This document shows, one piece after another, positions 12,840 to 23,645 of a stretch of DNA of 64,000 nucleotides. Position 1 is the stretch's first letter; each line of letters opens with the position of its first letter. The notes beneath the pieces were generated by a model. That model worked only from the letters and a program-made list of their open reading frames with translations. It had not been told where the DNA came from and did not search any database. Where the stretch lies: contig NC_068910.1 in NCBI RefSeq assembly GCF_023091745.1, positions 1,214,272 to 1,278,271 on the forward strand, written 5' to 3'. The position numbers and the translations under genes are program-made. The stretch comes from Budorcas taxicolor. Taxonomy: Eukaryota; Chordata; Mammalia; Artiodactyla; Bovidae.

Positions 12840-13045
12840 CAATTCACAGACTCATTCACTGAATGCCAGGACACCACAGAGGCTGTTCTAGGTGCTGGAG
12901 AACATGAGGGCCGCAGAGCTCCTGTCCTGGTGGAGGAGACAAACACAAATCACTAGGAAGAGACAAGGGCGACAAAAGGGCAAGTGGCTGGGGGCAGAGG
13001 TTACTCTACAGAGTGAGCTGGGAAGGCCTCTTAGACATTATATTT
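12840..13045 (+). repeat. L2 LINE 3' end fragment
   Basis: The pattern of a target-like cattcactgaatg start, then gaggctgttctaggtgctgg, then gctcctgtcctggtggagga follows the conserved L2 3' end. Old and diverged, with approximate limits. Confidence 0.5.
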
Positions 13046-14689
13046 GATACATGAAACTCCAGGCGGAGCAGAAGTCAGTGTTCCCAGCAATTCAAAATAC
13101 AGCAATGAGCTTGGCACACCCAAGGGACAGAAAGGCTGCATGACCCAGAGTTCAGAGAACAAGCGGAAAAGGGAGACGAGGTCGTGGAGGCAGGAGGGGC
13201 AGGACTTGGAACAGGACCTGCCAGTCCCCAGTCAAGTCTGGCTTCATTCTGCATGTAATGGGAAACCAGTGAAGACGTCTCAGCTACATGCCATGTTCTG
13301 GAGATTCGTTTTTAAAGATTCTTGATGGCTGCCGTATGGAGAATGGAAACGGGAGCCGCGGCACACACGCCAGGGGCCTCTAGAAACCGGAAATGAAACT
13401 GTCTATATCTTCACATGTGCACCTTTCCAGGGAGAAGAGTCACAGCTTTCGTTAGATTCTCAAATTAACCCACTAAGTACTAAGAATCAATGGCACACTC
13501 TACTAGTTGGCCATCAGTTAACTATCCCAGAATGCTGCAAGCAAATGCTACATGTGATGTTTAATCTATGGCATCATAAGACCCAAGAACTGCCTTTCAA
13601 ATCCTCAAGATTAAATTATTTGTTAGCATACTTTAAACATTCTGAGTATTAAGCCATTTTGTACAGCATATACATTGTGTGTGTATTTATATGTATAATC
13701 ACATACATCTATATGTGTATATAGTTGACCCATGAACCCTTGAAGCTGGGATGCGCAATCTCCACACAGTTGAAAATCAGCACATGACTCTACAGCCAGC
13801 CCTGCACATCCGCGACAGCAGCCAAGGGTCCTAACACTTATACACTGAAAGAGATCTGCATGCGGTGGGCTCATGCAGTTCAAACCCTTGCTGCCCAAGG
13901 GCCAATTGTATACTGACACATATATGTCTGTCCATCACAGAAAGTCTATAAACGGGCTCCTGATTATATGCATTTTAGAGCATTTCTGGAGCAAGGCTGA
14001 GAAAGTCGCACTCCCTGAACTCCTGTATCTTGAGACTACACAAGATCCCTTACACGATTCAAAGCACGCCTCTCTCTGAGGTGCATTCCATTTGTCTCAA
14101 GGCAGGTCACAGCTTTTCTCCCTGGACAGCACCTTGCTGACAATGTCTTGTGAACACACCTACTCTTCTCTCTCTTTTCCCCATGGACTGTGGAGATGTA
14201 TCTTGCTCTCACACTTAGACAGCCCCTCAAAACACAGGTTCAAGGAAACCATGTGGATGTGCTCCATCCCATTTCTGGCTCAACTGGGAGAGCACGGCAC
14301 ACTTACACAGCCCAGAAGAGACTCTTCAGAGGTCGCATTTTCAAAAAGAAAAAGGGGCCACTGAGGTCCTTACAGTGACCTCTGACATCATTCCTAACCC
14401 TCAGCACTGGAGCTCTGGGCGATTCAAAGAGGAGGAAGACTTTTCAAGCCTTGTCTGTGTGCTCTTATTCACGCACTCCCTCTTCCCGTTAATACTCTTC
14501 CATCCGGGTTCCTTCTCTCCAGTGAGCTTCTTCCAGTGAATTCCAAAATCTAAAAAGTGTGAACTGGAAGGGCCTTTAGAGAGCTGTAACTCTCATTTTT
14601 CAGGTGAGCCTATTAAACACCAAGGAGGCTGGTGATGTGACCAGACCCAAACAAGGACCTGGCGGCAGCGGTGGGATGACTAATAAATC

Positions 14690-14960
14690 AGCACATAAAT
14701 TCTGAGTCCCTATAATAAGCCAGGTTCTGGATATTTAACATGACCTGGTCTCTATCCTTGGGAAGCTCATATTCAGATGGAGGCACACAGCATCTGAGTT
14801 AACAGCATGGATTCTGGAGTCAGGTTGCCTTGCCTAGCTCTGCCAAGCACCAGCTAAGTAATCTGAGACCCATAACCTGATCTCTGTGAAACACAATTGT
14901 CTCATCCGAAAACAGAATTCGTAACATCGAGGCCCGAATGCTAACGGATTTACGGCGAAG
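14690..14960 (+). repeat. L2 fragment followed by MIR, sense
   Basis: Bases about 14690-14780 resemble an L2 3' end (aagccaggttctggatattt, then tccttgggaagctcatattc). Bases about 14795-14935 carry the MIR order gttaacagcatggattctgg, agtcaggttgccttgcctag, ctctgccaagcaccagctaa and tgtgaaacacaattgtctca. Two old elements side by side. Confidence 0.6.
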
Positions 14961-15799
14961 TATACTAATGTCTGCGACTGAGTGTGACATGCAAAGGCAG
15001 CCTGCTGGAGGGCTAAATGAGCAGACAGAAGACAAGCAACGGCGTAAAATGTCGCTTGTAGAACCTGGGCACACAGGTACACAGCTCTTTCAGTTTTGTC
15101 GTACGTCAGAAGAGTGCCATAAAAAAGTAGAGAGGGACAGCCTAAGGATGGAGGGGACGATGGGACGATGGAAACGGGGCTGCTTAGCACATGGAGATGA
15201 CGCAGCGACTGTCTGCAGTGACAGCCTCTCAGACAGCTGAGGCTGGATAAAGAGAAGCTAGTCACCTTAATCCTGCCACAGTTTCCCCTCTGCAAGCATG
15301 GTGTCCAGAATGGAGGCTTCTCTTTGGCCCTTTCTTAGCACAGTTAGGCTAGAGGGCAAGAGCCTTGACCTGGACTGACAGAGCTGCTGAGCCACGGCAG
15401 AGGTCCTGGCAACGGGCTGAGGGGGACTGCTACACAGACAACACGGTCTCAGGAGTCAGAAACGCAGGCGCAAACTCCAGTGTTGCTAAACTGAGTCGCC
15501 AGGGGGCTGGGTGGACAGGTCTCTCACCCTGAATTTTTTCATCTACAAAAAAGCAACAACTAAAAAAAAAAAAAACACAGAGCCTGAATAGTTCTGTGAT
15601 AATAATGTAGGTGAAAGGACCGGGCACCGCCATCCCTCGGTGGATACGGGCTTTAAGTGGAGTGGTCAAAAAGGACTCGGTACCCGTCACCTGCCGAGCC
15701 TGGCCACTTTCCGGCTTTAAAATTCCAGGGCCTCCCAACGCGCTCTCAGAAACGCCCCAGAGCCCGTCCCCAAAGTCTAACACTCCCGTTTGGCGGTTT

Positions 15800-16450
15800 A
15801 AACGTTGTGCCCGAAACGCACGGTCCGGGAGAGCAGGGTTCCGCCCGTTTTCTGCCCCGGCCCCCGGCCCGCCGCCCCGCCAGGCCCGCCGCAGCGCCCG
15901 CCGCGGCCCGCCGCCCGCCGCCACACCTCACGCGCGTTCTCCTGGCCCACGAGGCCCGAGGCCGCCTGCTTGGCCAGGCCGCTCTCGTCCAGCCCCAGCC
16001 CCTTCACATGGCTGTGGGAGGCGATCCGCTGAGTCTTCGTGGTGCTCTTCACCTCCTCGATCTTCATCCTGACAGCCGCGGCCCCCGAGCCCGCACAGCC
16101 CAGGCAGCGCGCACCGCGTCCCCACGAGGCCGTTACCAGGCGGCTGGTCCCGCCTAGGTCGGCGTCCCACTGGCCGCGGCGGGAGCGCCTCCGCGCTCCA
16201 TTGGCTCCTGGCTGCGCCCGTCGCGGCTGCCGTAGGGCCCGCCCACCAGCTTCCGGCGGTGTCCCCCGGTTGGCTTCCCCCGCGGCCGGCGCTTCCTTCC
16301 TGGGTAGGGACTAGCCGGGCGGCGCTGCGGCTCACCAGCGGCGCGCGTCCCGCTCTGCCCCGGGCCTTCCGGTCCGGGAGCGCGTTCGAACCGATACCGC
16401 TCTGCGGAGCGCAAGTTCGACCTCGGTGTCGGAGACGAACAGACAGGCTT
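15800..16450 (-). promoter_or_regulatory. RUVBL1: RUVBL1 CpG-island promoter and 5' UTR
   Basis: CpG dinucleotides are dense from about 15800 to 16440, spanning exon 1 and upstream DNA, as for a housekeeping gene. Upstream of the ATG on the minus strand there is an inverted CCAAT motif (ATTGG at 16200-16204, about 135 bp from the ATG) and an ETS-type CCGGAAG (complement of about 16250-16256, about 185 bp away). No TATA box is evident. The transcription start is not determinable from sequence; it probably lies within 16080-16200. Confidence 0.8.
15927..16067 (-). CDS. RUVBL1: RUVBL1 (pontin, RuvB-like AAA+ ATPase 1), coding exon 1
   Basis: Encodes residues 1-47, beginning MKIEEVKSTTKTQRIASHSH and ending GLVGQENARE, which I recognise as the N-terminus of mammalian RUVBL1. 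RUVBL1 forms hetero-hexamers with RUVBL2. It acts as an AAA+ ATPase in the INO80, SRCAP and TIP60 chromatin complexes and in the R2TP co-chaperone, in nucleus and cytoplasm. The start ATG (complement of 16065-16067) has A at -3. The exon ends in codon phase 0 at GAG, followed by a gtgtgg donor (complement of 15921-15926). It continues into 12673-12759, 5211-5343 and 1-97. The four exons together give residues 1-152 of about 456; the rest lies left of the window. No frameshift or stop is seen, so this looks like the functional gene and not a processed copy. Any non-coding first exon would be invisible to me. Confidence 0.97.
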
Positions 16451-16882
16451 AGAACTTACGCTTCGACCTGCGCCAGCTGAGCAGTTTTCTGACAGCCACT
16501 CCTCCCGCCGTCTCCGGGGAGGCCGTGCTCAGCGTCCTCGGGGGGCCTGTCCTCTGCTTCCCCTCGCCTCCACCTCTCTCTTTACTTAGATTAAGTTGGC
16601 TGTGGGTGACGCTTAGGGTAATTCCTAGTCCGGATGAAGACGCGGGCGCAAAGAGGCCCCGCAACTCACCCAAGAGCGTGCAGCAAGTAATCAGCAGTTG
16701 GAATTTCTGCTGAGGACTTAAGGCACGGCAGCCTGTGGGACCCTCATCCCAGCCCTCGGATGGGACGGTCATCCCGCGGCTGCGTCCTGTCCGTTCCTTG
16801 AAAATGTCAGCGCTGCCTGGAACAGTGTGCTCCTCCCATCCACGCATCCGATCAATAAACATTGGTTTGCACCTGCTCTGAG

Positions 16883-17098
16883 CCGGACACTCCACGACGC
16901 AGGCTTAAATACAAAGTCTGCAGCCTTAACAAGCTTAGTCCTTAGTTGGGAAGCTTGCGATGGTGAGGTGTGCAAGCCCAGAGCAGGCCACCGGACACTC
17001 CACGACGCAGGCTTAAATACAAAGTCTGCAGCCTTAACAAGCTTAGTCCTTAGTTGGGAAGCTTGCGATGGTGAGGTGTGCAAGCCCAGAGCAGGCCA
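16883..17098 (+). repeat. Perfect two-copy tandem duplication, 108-bp period
   Basis: Copy 1 (16883-16990) and copy 2 (16991-17098) both begin ccggacactccacgacgcag and appear identical over all 108 bases. The unit itself resembles the 3' part of an L2 element (flanking atcaataaacattggtttgc, internal cttagtccttagttgggaag). This suggests a recent duplication inside an old repeat. The 36-codon multiple keeps a frame open through both copies, but that is not evidence of coding. Confidence 0.95.
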
Positions 17099-17194
17099 CC
17101 TGGCACAGCTGGAGAGCTTAGGAAGGCCCCAGGAGGTGATATGGTAATGCCCACACGGAACCCTGATGGCAGGCTAACGTCCTTAGAAGAAGAT

Positions 17195-17310
17195 GGTGCT
17201 TTGCCATGTCACAGGTAAGTGGACTCAGGTCCAGAGAAACGAGGGACTTGCCCAGAGCTCAGGGGAGCCTTTCTGGATCGGGGCTGAGACAGGCCTGAAG
17301 TCACATCCTG
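17195..17310 (-). repeat. MIR SINE, antisense
   Basis: Reversed MIR landmarks on the plus strand: ccatgtcacaggtaagtgga, agagaaacgagggacttgcc, and gcccagagctcaggggagcc. Old and diverged. Confidence 0.55.
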
Positions 17311-17414
17311 CTGCAGTGGTTGCTGACTCTCGTCTCTCCTTGTGCTTCTCCATCATCACTTCTGAGTCTAGGTTTCCAGTTACTTGCATGACTATCAGGT
17401 CAGTGTCAGTCTCT

Positions 17415-17510
17415 CCCACTAAACTGCAGGCATTGTGAAAGCGCAGACCTCGTCGCTGCTGTCTGTCATTTTAGCGTCAGTGTCTGGCTCATAGCTAAGG
17501 CTTCTGCCTG
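17415..17510 (-). repeat. L2 fragment, antisense
   Basis: The sequence aaactgcaggcattgtgaaa, then a gtgtctggctcatagctaag segment, resembles the reversed L2 3' end. Short and uncertain at the ends. Confidence 0.5.
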
Positions 17511-17704
17511 GTTCTGGACCCGCACGTTCACACGGAGTCAGGCAGTTTTGCTGCGTGTATTTTACACACTTTATCTTAACCGGAGCTGGTAATGGTTTCT
17601 GTCAGTGAATGGAAACTTTTGTCCCCCACCTCCTCTTCGACCAGAGCGGTTGCATTTTTTTTTCCTGCTGAAGAAGGGTTCAGAAATCTGATCTGACCCA
17701 GCAT

Positions 17705-17815
17705 TCTCTTTTTACAGGTGCGGAAACTGAGGCCCTAAAGGAGGATGGAGTTTGTCCAAAATCACAAATTGAGCAAATGCCTTTCCAGGCCTAGACTGCA
17801 GGCCCAGCGTGCAAA
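17705..17815 (-). repeat. MIR SINE, antisense
   Basis: The plus strand reads tttttacaggtgcggaaact, gaggccctaaaggaggatgg and tttgtccaaaatcacaaatt, the reversed MIR core order. Confidence 0.6.
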
Positions 17816-18784
17816 GAAACTGGACCTGGCCGCAGAGTCAGGCAGTTCCTTCTGTTTCCGCAGAAGATGATGTAGCAGGCCAGGCTCCAAGGTGCGTGAA
17901 GGTCGGTGAGGCCACAGCAGTAGACTTGATTATCATGCCTGCCCAGCACCCTTCTTACCTCCTGACCCCCCTCACTCTCGTTTTCTGTAGAGAACCACCC
18001 TTCCCCCTCTGGGCACCACATGGCTTAGATGGCTTGGCCCTCAGCTTCGTTTCCTGGATGGACACGGGACCTTGGCCTGGCCGATCAGTGTCCTCTCGTC
18101 CCCAGAATAGTGATTGGTTCAGAAATGTGAGCGGACAGTCCAGTGACACTTAGTCCTGCACCTTTACGGGAAATAACAGGAAAGAGCCTTGGTCCTGGGT
18201 CTCCGCGTCATCTTTGCCGCTTCATGGGAAGGCTCCACCTGAGGGTGAAGCCAGCACAGAGGACAGGTCAGCTGGCAGAGACTCCTGAGGCAGTCCTTTA
18301 CGTCCCCAGACCCAGCCAGCTTGCCCCACTTGCAGGGTGAGCAGTGCAGACCCTGGGGCTTAACAGCTTGAGTTAGGATTCCATCCATGGGCCTGTGCAG
18401 TGACACAGACAAGGTACGGGGCGGACGCTGCATCCCAGCTTGTGCTGTGTGGGCCCTGGCCTGCCTGCCGGCTGGCCCGCTCTCACTCCAACCCCCTGAC
18501 TCTTGCTCTTTCACCGCCTGTCCCTTGACCCCTCATGTCTTCATCCAGGCCTAATCATCTCAGCCTCTTGGTTTCCAACGCTTCTGCTCCCTCCTTGCTT
18601 TGAAGTCTTTCACATCTGACCTTTGAACCCCCAAGTCCAGGTCAAGCATGCCTCTGCCTTCTGCACACCTTGAGAAGACTGCTGAGTATAGGAGGGAGGC
18701 AGTCACTCAGGGACCCTGTGGAGCCACGCGCCCGTCATGTTCTCCAGCCTCAGCTGAGCGCTCAGAGCGCATCCTCAACTGATA

Positions 18785-18950
18785 GAACGTTTAATAGTGG
18801 CCTATCAAACAGTGCAGCAGTGGCATGAGGACAGACACAGGCCTACGGAATAAAATAGAGCATCCAGAAATAAGCCTCAGCATACGAGCAAGGGAGCCAA
18901 GACCATTTGCAGCGGAAAGCTGAAACTGTAATTAGGTTTTGGTGACTTTG
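18785..18950 (+). mobile_element. L1 ORF2 fragment
   Basis: The stretch gcagtggcatgaggacagac, then a tacggaataaaatagagcat segment, then gcaagggagccaagaccatt parallels a conserved L1 ORF2 segment (the region reading roughly YWHKNRHIDQWNRIE in L1 proteins). It is a short diverged scrap. Confidence 0.6.
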
Positions 18951-19624
18951 GGCTTAGCAGAAGCGACTGTACTTGGGGCCTGTTATCTTGTTTCTTAATT
19001 TCCTCCTCCTGACCGGTTCTCAGCCTGAGAGATGCGATGGAAATTTAAGGCCTTAGCGCTACTCCCAGCCACCGCTCTGGAGCCCTTGCGGCTTCCCCTG
19101 AACCTCTGCGGTGCTCACAGCGCACGACGTCGGGTTCACATTCTTTACCTCAGTAATTCATTCTTTTTCTGACGCTTCCGTCTCAGGGAGATCATTTGCT
19201 TGGTGGTTAGTGGCTGCGAACGTGCATTTAAAGCTTTTGAGAGAATACAATGCACTATGAAGATTGTGATGATGATTATAAGCAATATAATCCCCAGGGT
19301 CTGGGGTGCACTTCAGAGCCATGACCCCCAAGATCCAAACCAGTCACGCTCAAAGCCAGAGAAAGTCCCTGTTGAAGGAGGCCCTCTTGTAAGCTACCTG
19401 GCTTCGTCTCTGGTCTTATAGTCCCGCGTTCTCACCAGCATTTGGAATGACCTCCCTTTCCGATTGTTGCCAGGCACACTGGTATACTTGTTATTTCATC
19501 TCCAGGTTGATTTCTGGGGACAGAAGGGAAAGATGATTTTGCTGGCACCTTGGAGGTGGTGCAAAGACACACAACCAAATAACGTTGATCCACATAGTGA
19601 GAACATTACTGCCTTTTTAACCCT

Positions 19625-19735
19625 TTTGTTTTTTTGGCTGCACAGCTTGGATCGAACCGTGATCCCTGACCAGGGATTAAATCCCGGTTCACCGCAGTAA
19701 AAGCCCATGTCCTGGCCAGGGAATTCCTGTGCCTT
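19625..19735 (-). mobile_element. CHR-type tRNA-derived SINE fragment, antisense
   Basis: The plus strand reads tttttttggctgcacagctt, then gatccctgaccagggattaa, atcccggttcaccgcagtaa, and ends ggccagggaattcctgtgcc. This is the reversed order typical of cetartiodactyl CHR-type SINEs. Confidence 0.75.
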
Positions 19736-20549
19736 TTTAATTCTAATTCCGTGAATCTTAGGGGGTGGAGTGTGACTCTCCGTTTTTAATACTTGCTAGT
19801 CTCACTTTTTATTGAGACTTTTGTGGGTCCCAGCTATTTGTGGAAAGTGATAGTGTTTTTCCGTGTATGGGGAAATACTTTTATTTAAGTCAGCCTTAAA
19901 GCTGTGTCTGCCTGGATCTTGCGTGAATGGTGAAGGCGGCTCATGCCACTGGGGTTGGAGACAGCTGGCATGAAACGGGGGTCGGCTGGCAGGCTGAGCA
20001 AGCCTCCTCTCGCGGCCCTCCTCCCTCTGCCGGGAACTAGCCCCAGCAGCACCGCCGAGGGCTATCAGGAGAGTTCAGTGAGGTCCTGGCCCCGGGCCTG
20101 AGCGGGAAGCGGCGCAGAAAGTGGTATCCGCGCTCGCAGTCCAGAGGCCCGGGCTCGCCCCTTTGCCATCTGCCCGCTGTGTGCTGCCTTCCAGTCGTCC
20201 TGCCCGGCTTTGCCCCGAGGACTCTCCTGGGAATTGCTGTGGAGCCTGAGGCAGAAAGTGGGGCTGGGGCTGGGGTCAGGTCAGCCAGCCTTCTCTGCTG
20301 GGACCTCTCTCCGTGCCAGCAGACACGCCCCACTGCGGCGGGGGAACAGCTGAAGCCTGCAGGTCCCCAGGGCTCTGGCTGCACCCCCGTCCCACTGGTG
20401 TCACGTGGCAGCGGGGTCAGAGGTCAGGGGAGCGTGGTCTGACCAGAGGACAGGCCGTCGGGCTGTTTCTGGTGTAGAGTCTTAGCTGTCAGACTGTGAT
20501 CCTCTGACCAGGTGGGAGGGAGTTATGAGCCATTCACTAAATAAATGTG

Positions 20550-21060
20550 AAAATAGACTCCACAGTCTAGTTAAATGTCTATATTCGTTCACTATGTCTG
20601 CAGTAACCAATTCCTACAAACGGTGTCGTAAGGCAACTCCCACGCGTTCTGTTACAGTTCTGCCTATCAGTGCCCAAAACAGGCCTCACTGGGCTAAAAT
20701 CCAGGTGTGGGCAGGCGGGGTTCCTTTCTGGAGGCTCCGGGGAGGTCCCACAGGCTGGGTTTTCCAGCTTCTACAGCCTGCCCAGCTCCTGGACTCAGGT
20801 CCTGCTTCCACCTGTAAAGACAGTAACGGCCAGCGACGTCTTCTTATTTCGCCGTCTCTGGTTCCTTTCCTCCCTCCTCTCTCCCAGGGCCCACGGGATA
20901 ATCTGGGATAAGCCTGCCCCCTCAACCTCATCTCAAGATCTTTAACCGAGTCACATCCACCAGGTCGTCTTGTTACTGTGCAGGCCAACACTGTCACAGG
21001 TTCCAAGACGTGGACATCTTTGGAGGTCACTGTTCTGCACAGCCCAGATGATTTCCACAG
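20550..21060. repeat. Ancient interspersed repeat, family not assigned
   Basis: The series ttcactatgtctgcagtaac, caattcctacaaacggtgtc, then tttctggaggctccggggag, and later caaggtc-like and ggtcactgttctgcacagcc segments looks like a widespread old mammalian repeat with a known order of landmarks. I cannot name the family with confidence. Confidence 0.4.
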
Positions 21061-22559
21061 GTTTTAGTCCGTATCAGAGAGCAGCATACTTTTGTACTGC
21101 TTGTCCTGGGAAAAGATTTCCGGTTTTTCTCCAATTGTGCTAACTTGGGTCACACACTCACTGCCGAACCAGTGGCCATGGCTAGTGAAAGGACCTGAGT
21201 CTCAGGTCCATCCCTGGAGCTAGAGTGGGGTCAGCCCCCATGGTGACCCGGAGGAGAAGAGCGTGATGCCTCTGAGGACAGTTGAGGAGGGAGAGGCCGC
21301 TGACCCCTGCAGACCTTAAAGAGCTTGTATCCATATTCAGGTGGAAGAAATGGGGTGGGAGGCGGGTGGGGCCACGGGGCGTGATTCCAGCTTGTGGGGA
21401 CCAGTTCTCGCCAGGACGTCAGCTCCCGCCCTGCAGCTCAGGGGGCACTATCAGAGCTGCTCAGCACTGGCAGTGCCATGGAGCACAGTGGTGGCCTGGT
21501 GACAACCCGATCCGAGGTCAGTATGGGACACGCCGAGGAAGGTACATGGTTAACACAGTCACTGGCAAGGTGGATAGCCTCAGAGAAGACGGAAATTTCC
21601 ATTTCACTCCTAAAAGAATCTTTAAAGCCAAAACTCAAATCAAAGAGCAAAGTATAATAACTTCCTCTGGGTAAATTTATAATTAATCCTGGATTAATTG
21701 GTCTTAATGAAATTGAATTAATTACTAGCTGTTTGTAAAGAACTTTGAACTACCTTAATACAAAATAGCATTAAAAGAACAGAAAGGAACCCACATTGCA
21801 TTAACATTAAGAAGAAATCCCAAATAATCGCAGTTCTGCAGGCCATTCCCTGTCAGTCATTTCCCAGGGACTGGGCCCAGCCTTGGAACCCAGCCTGGGA
21901 CTCAGGAGTTTGTGGCAGAGGACGGTGTCTTCGTGGGCTGGAGGTCTGGCGGTGGCTCCACTCAAGAAACAGTTTGCACGTGCTCTCCTGGGGGCAAGCA
22001 AAGATAGGCAAGGGTCCTCAGCTCACTGGGACAGGGGCGAGCACCAGAGCACCAGGCTGGTCTAAAGCAAAGTGGCTTCCCTGGGGTAGAAGCCAGCAGA
22101 GACAAAGGGCAGAGAGGCAGGCGTGACGGGACCTGCGTCTTGCTGGCAGCGGCGCTCCAGTTCCTGGCAGGGTGTCCCTCACACGCCTCCGGGCACACCT
22201 GCCAAGGCAGAGCTCTGTGCTTCCCTGCTCGCGCCCAGGCACACCGCCCCCAGGATACAGTCTTAATCTGGCCGACTTTCAGACAACCCAGAGCTGCCAT
22301 CTCCTTGGCGCTTGTGGAGATGGGGCTGGACTCCCCCGCGGGGCTCAGGCCCCCCACCCCCGAGGCCCAGTGCTGGGGAAGGAGTGGCGCGTGAGCCGGC
22401 TGCGGTGGGACTGGAGACAGGAGGACCTGGCCTAAAGCCGCAGCCCTGCCGCCGGTGAGCGCGTAGGTGTAAGTCCGGCCAGGTCACGGCTGCAGCCCAC
22501 AGCCCCAGGCATCAGGGGCTCACCAGGCAAACGTTCCTGGAATTTCGCACAGAAACACT

Positions 22560-22905
22560 CCTGACAGGCGGGGCTGTCCCAGCCGCCGTCGCTTGGCTGA
22601 AGCTGCGCAGCGGCAGCCCGGCCGGCCGTGCAGGACCCCTCTGGGCGCTGTACACGCTGCCGATCTCTCCTGAGAGCCCCCCGCCGGGCCCAGGCAGGCA
22701 TCTGGAAGTGAGGTCCGGGCCGCTGACCGTGGGCCACCCCTTTCCTGTGGGCGGCACTGCCCGCGCGCGCGGGCGCACGGCGTCCGCTCCCAGCCCGGCG
22801 CCGCGGCGGCCCCGGCTCCCCGGCGCCGGAAGCTCCGGCGGCGGAACGCGCGAGCCGGGCGCGGGCGGCGGGCCGGGCCGGCTTAGCGGGAGGACCGGCG
22901 GCGGC
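22560..22905 (+). promoter_or_regulatory. EEFSEC: EEFSEC CpG-island promoter and 5' UTR
   Basis: The CpG island runs from about 22560 through exon 1 to about 23420. Upstream of the ATG it has a perfect 14-bp palindrome cccgcgcgcgcggg (22760-22773) and an ETS-type CCGGAAG (22826-22832, about 75 bp upstream). No ATG occurs between about 22560 and the start codon, and no TATA box is visible. The transcription start probably lies within 22780-22890. Confidence 0.78.
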
Positions 22906-23203
22906 ATGGCGGGCCGGCGGGTGAACGTGAACGTGGGCGTGCTGGGCCACATCGACAGCGGCAAGACGGCGCTGGCGCGCGCGCTCAGCACCACGGCCGC
23001 CACCGCCGCCTTCGACAAGCAGCCGCAGAGCCGCGAGCGCGGCATCACGCTCGACCTGGGCTTCTCGTGCTTCTCCGTGCCGCTGCCCGCGCGCCTGCGG
23101 CCGGCGCCGGGGGCGGCGCGCGAGCCCGGGCCCGGGCCGCGGCTGCAGGTCACGCTGGTCGACTGCCCGGGCCACGCGTCGCTCATCCGGACCATCATCG
23201 GCG
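22906..23203 (+). CDS. EEFSEC: EEFSEC (selenocysteine-tRNA-specific elongation factor), coding exon 1
   Basis: Encodes residues 1-99 plus the first base of the next codon. EEFSEC is the eukaryotic SelB-type GTPase. It binds GTP and Sec-tRNA and, with SECISBP2 on the SECIS RNA, inserts selenocysteine at UGA codons in the cytoplasm. The start MAGRRVNVNVGVLGHIDSGK is the mammalian N-terminus. GTPase motifs are visible: G1 GHIDSGKT (residues 14-21), the switch I RGIT with T48, and G3 DCPGH (86-90). The ATG has G at -3 and G at +4. The exon ends GGCG|gtgagc, phase 1. A proline- and glycine-rich linker at residues about 66-79 replaces a longer acidic linker in human EEFSEC as I recall it. Roughly 80 percent of the protein is encoded beyond the window. 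Confidence 0.97.
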
Positions 23204-23537
23204 GTGAGCGCGCCGCGGGCCGGGGGGCGGGCGGGGGGCCGGCCCGGCGGCGCCGAGCGCGTCGGGCCTCTTTGCCGCGTGTGTGCGTGGCACGCTCGCC
23301 CAGTCGCTCGCAGCGCAGGCTGGGGAAGCTCGGAGACCCGCGCGGGGCCCGGAGCGCGTCGGCTCGCCGGCCCCGGGCGCCCGCTCCCGCGCCGTTTCCG
23401 GGCTCCACGGGAAGACAGGGCGCCTGTGTATACGTCCCCCCTCCTCTCCTTGTCCTTTCTTTCCTTTTTTTGCAAGCAAGCTGGTAACACCGCAGGCACT
23501 GTTTCACTGTTTCCAAGCTGCCGCCCCTGTGGTAAAG

Positions 23538-23645
23538 CAGCGCCCACTCCAGTGTTCCTGCCTGCGGACAGAGGAACCTGGTGGGCTACAGTCCGTGGGG
23601 TCTCGACGAGTCGGACATGACTGGGCAGCTAGGCACACACCCACC
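23538..23645 (+). mobile_element. Bov-A type SINE fragment
   Basis: The plus strand reads gcgcccactccagtgttcct, ggaacctggtgggctacagt and ccgtggggtctcgacgagtc, then gacatgactgggcagctagg. This is a decayed Bov-A monomer. Confidence 0.78.

Larger units (their letters stand above)
12760..15926 (-). other. RUVBL1: RUVBL1 intron 1
   Basis: A 3.2-kb intron between coding exons 1 and 2. It contains an L2-like fragment near 12840-13040, an AT and GT-rich stretch near 13665-13725 followed by what looks like an old DNA-transposon type repeat to about 13920 (family not assigned), and an L2 plus MIR pair at 14690-14960. From about 15790 it enters the promoter CpG island. No other gene is supported. Confidence 0.85.
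16451..22559. other. Head-to-head intergenic spacer between RUVBL1 and EEFSEC
   Basis: No protein-coding exon is recognisable. The spacer holds old L2 and MIR pieces, a 108-bp tandem duplication, an L1 ORF2 scrap, a CHR-type SINE and an unassigned ancient repeat near 20550-21060. A human antisense lncRNA named RUVBL1-AS1 is known from this side of the RUVBL1 promoter. I see nothing decisive for a counterpart here. Bases 21680-21800 are AT-rich and unassigned. Confidence 0.6.

Noticed and set aside
15430..15924. Minus-strand open frame ending at exon 1 of RUVBL1
   Set aside because: It lies in intron 1 directly after the exon 1 donor, and its frame is not the RUVBL1 frame.
16827..17147. 106-codon open frame containing a repeated 36-residue block
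   Set aside because: It comes from the 108-bp tandem duplication of an L2-like sequence. The peptide repeat reflects the DNA repeat.
22708..22905. In-frame N-terminal extension of EEFSEC upstream of MAGRR
   Set aside because: The frame stays open only because of GC content and begins at GTG, not ATG. No ATG lies upstream within the island, and MAGRR is the known mammalian start.
22432..23547. 371-codon minus-strand open frame over the EEFSEC promoter
   Set aside because: Stop codons are rare in a CpG island, and this frame is antisense to a confirmed coding exon with no recognisable domain.
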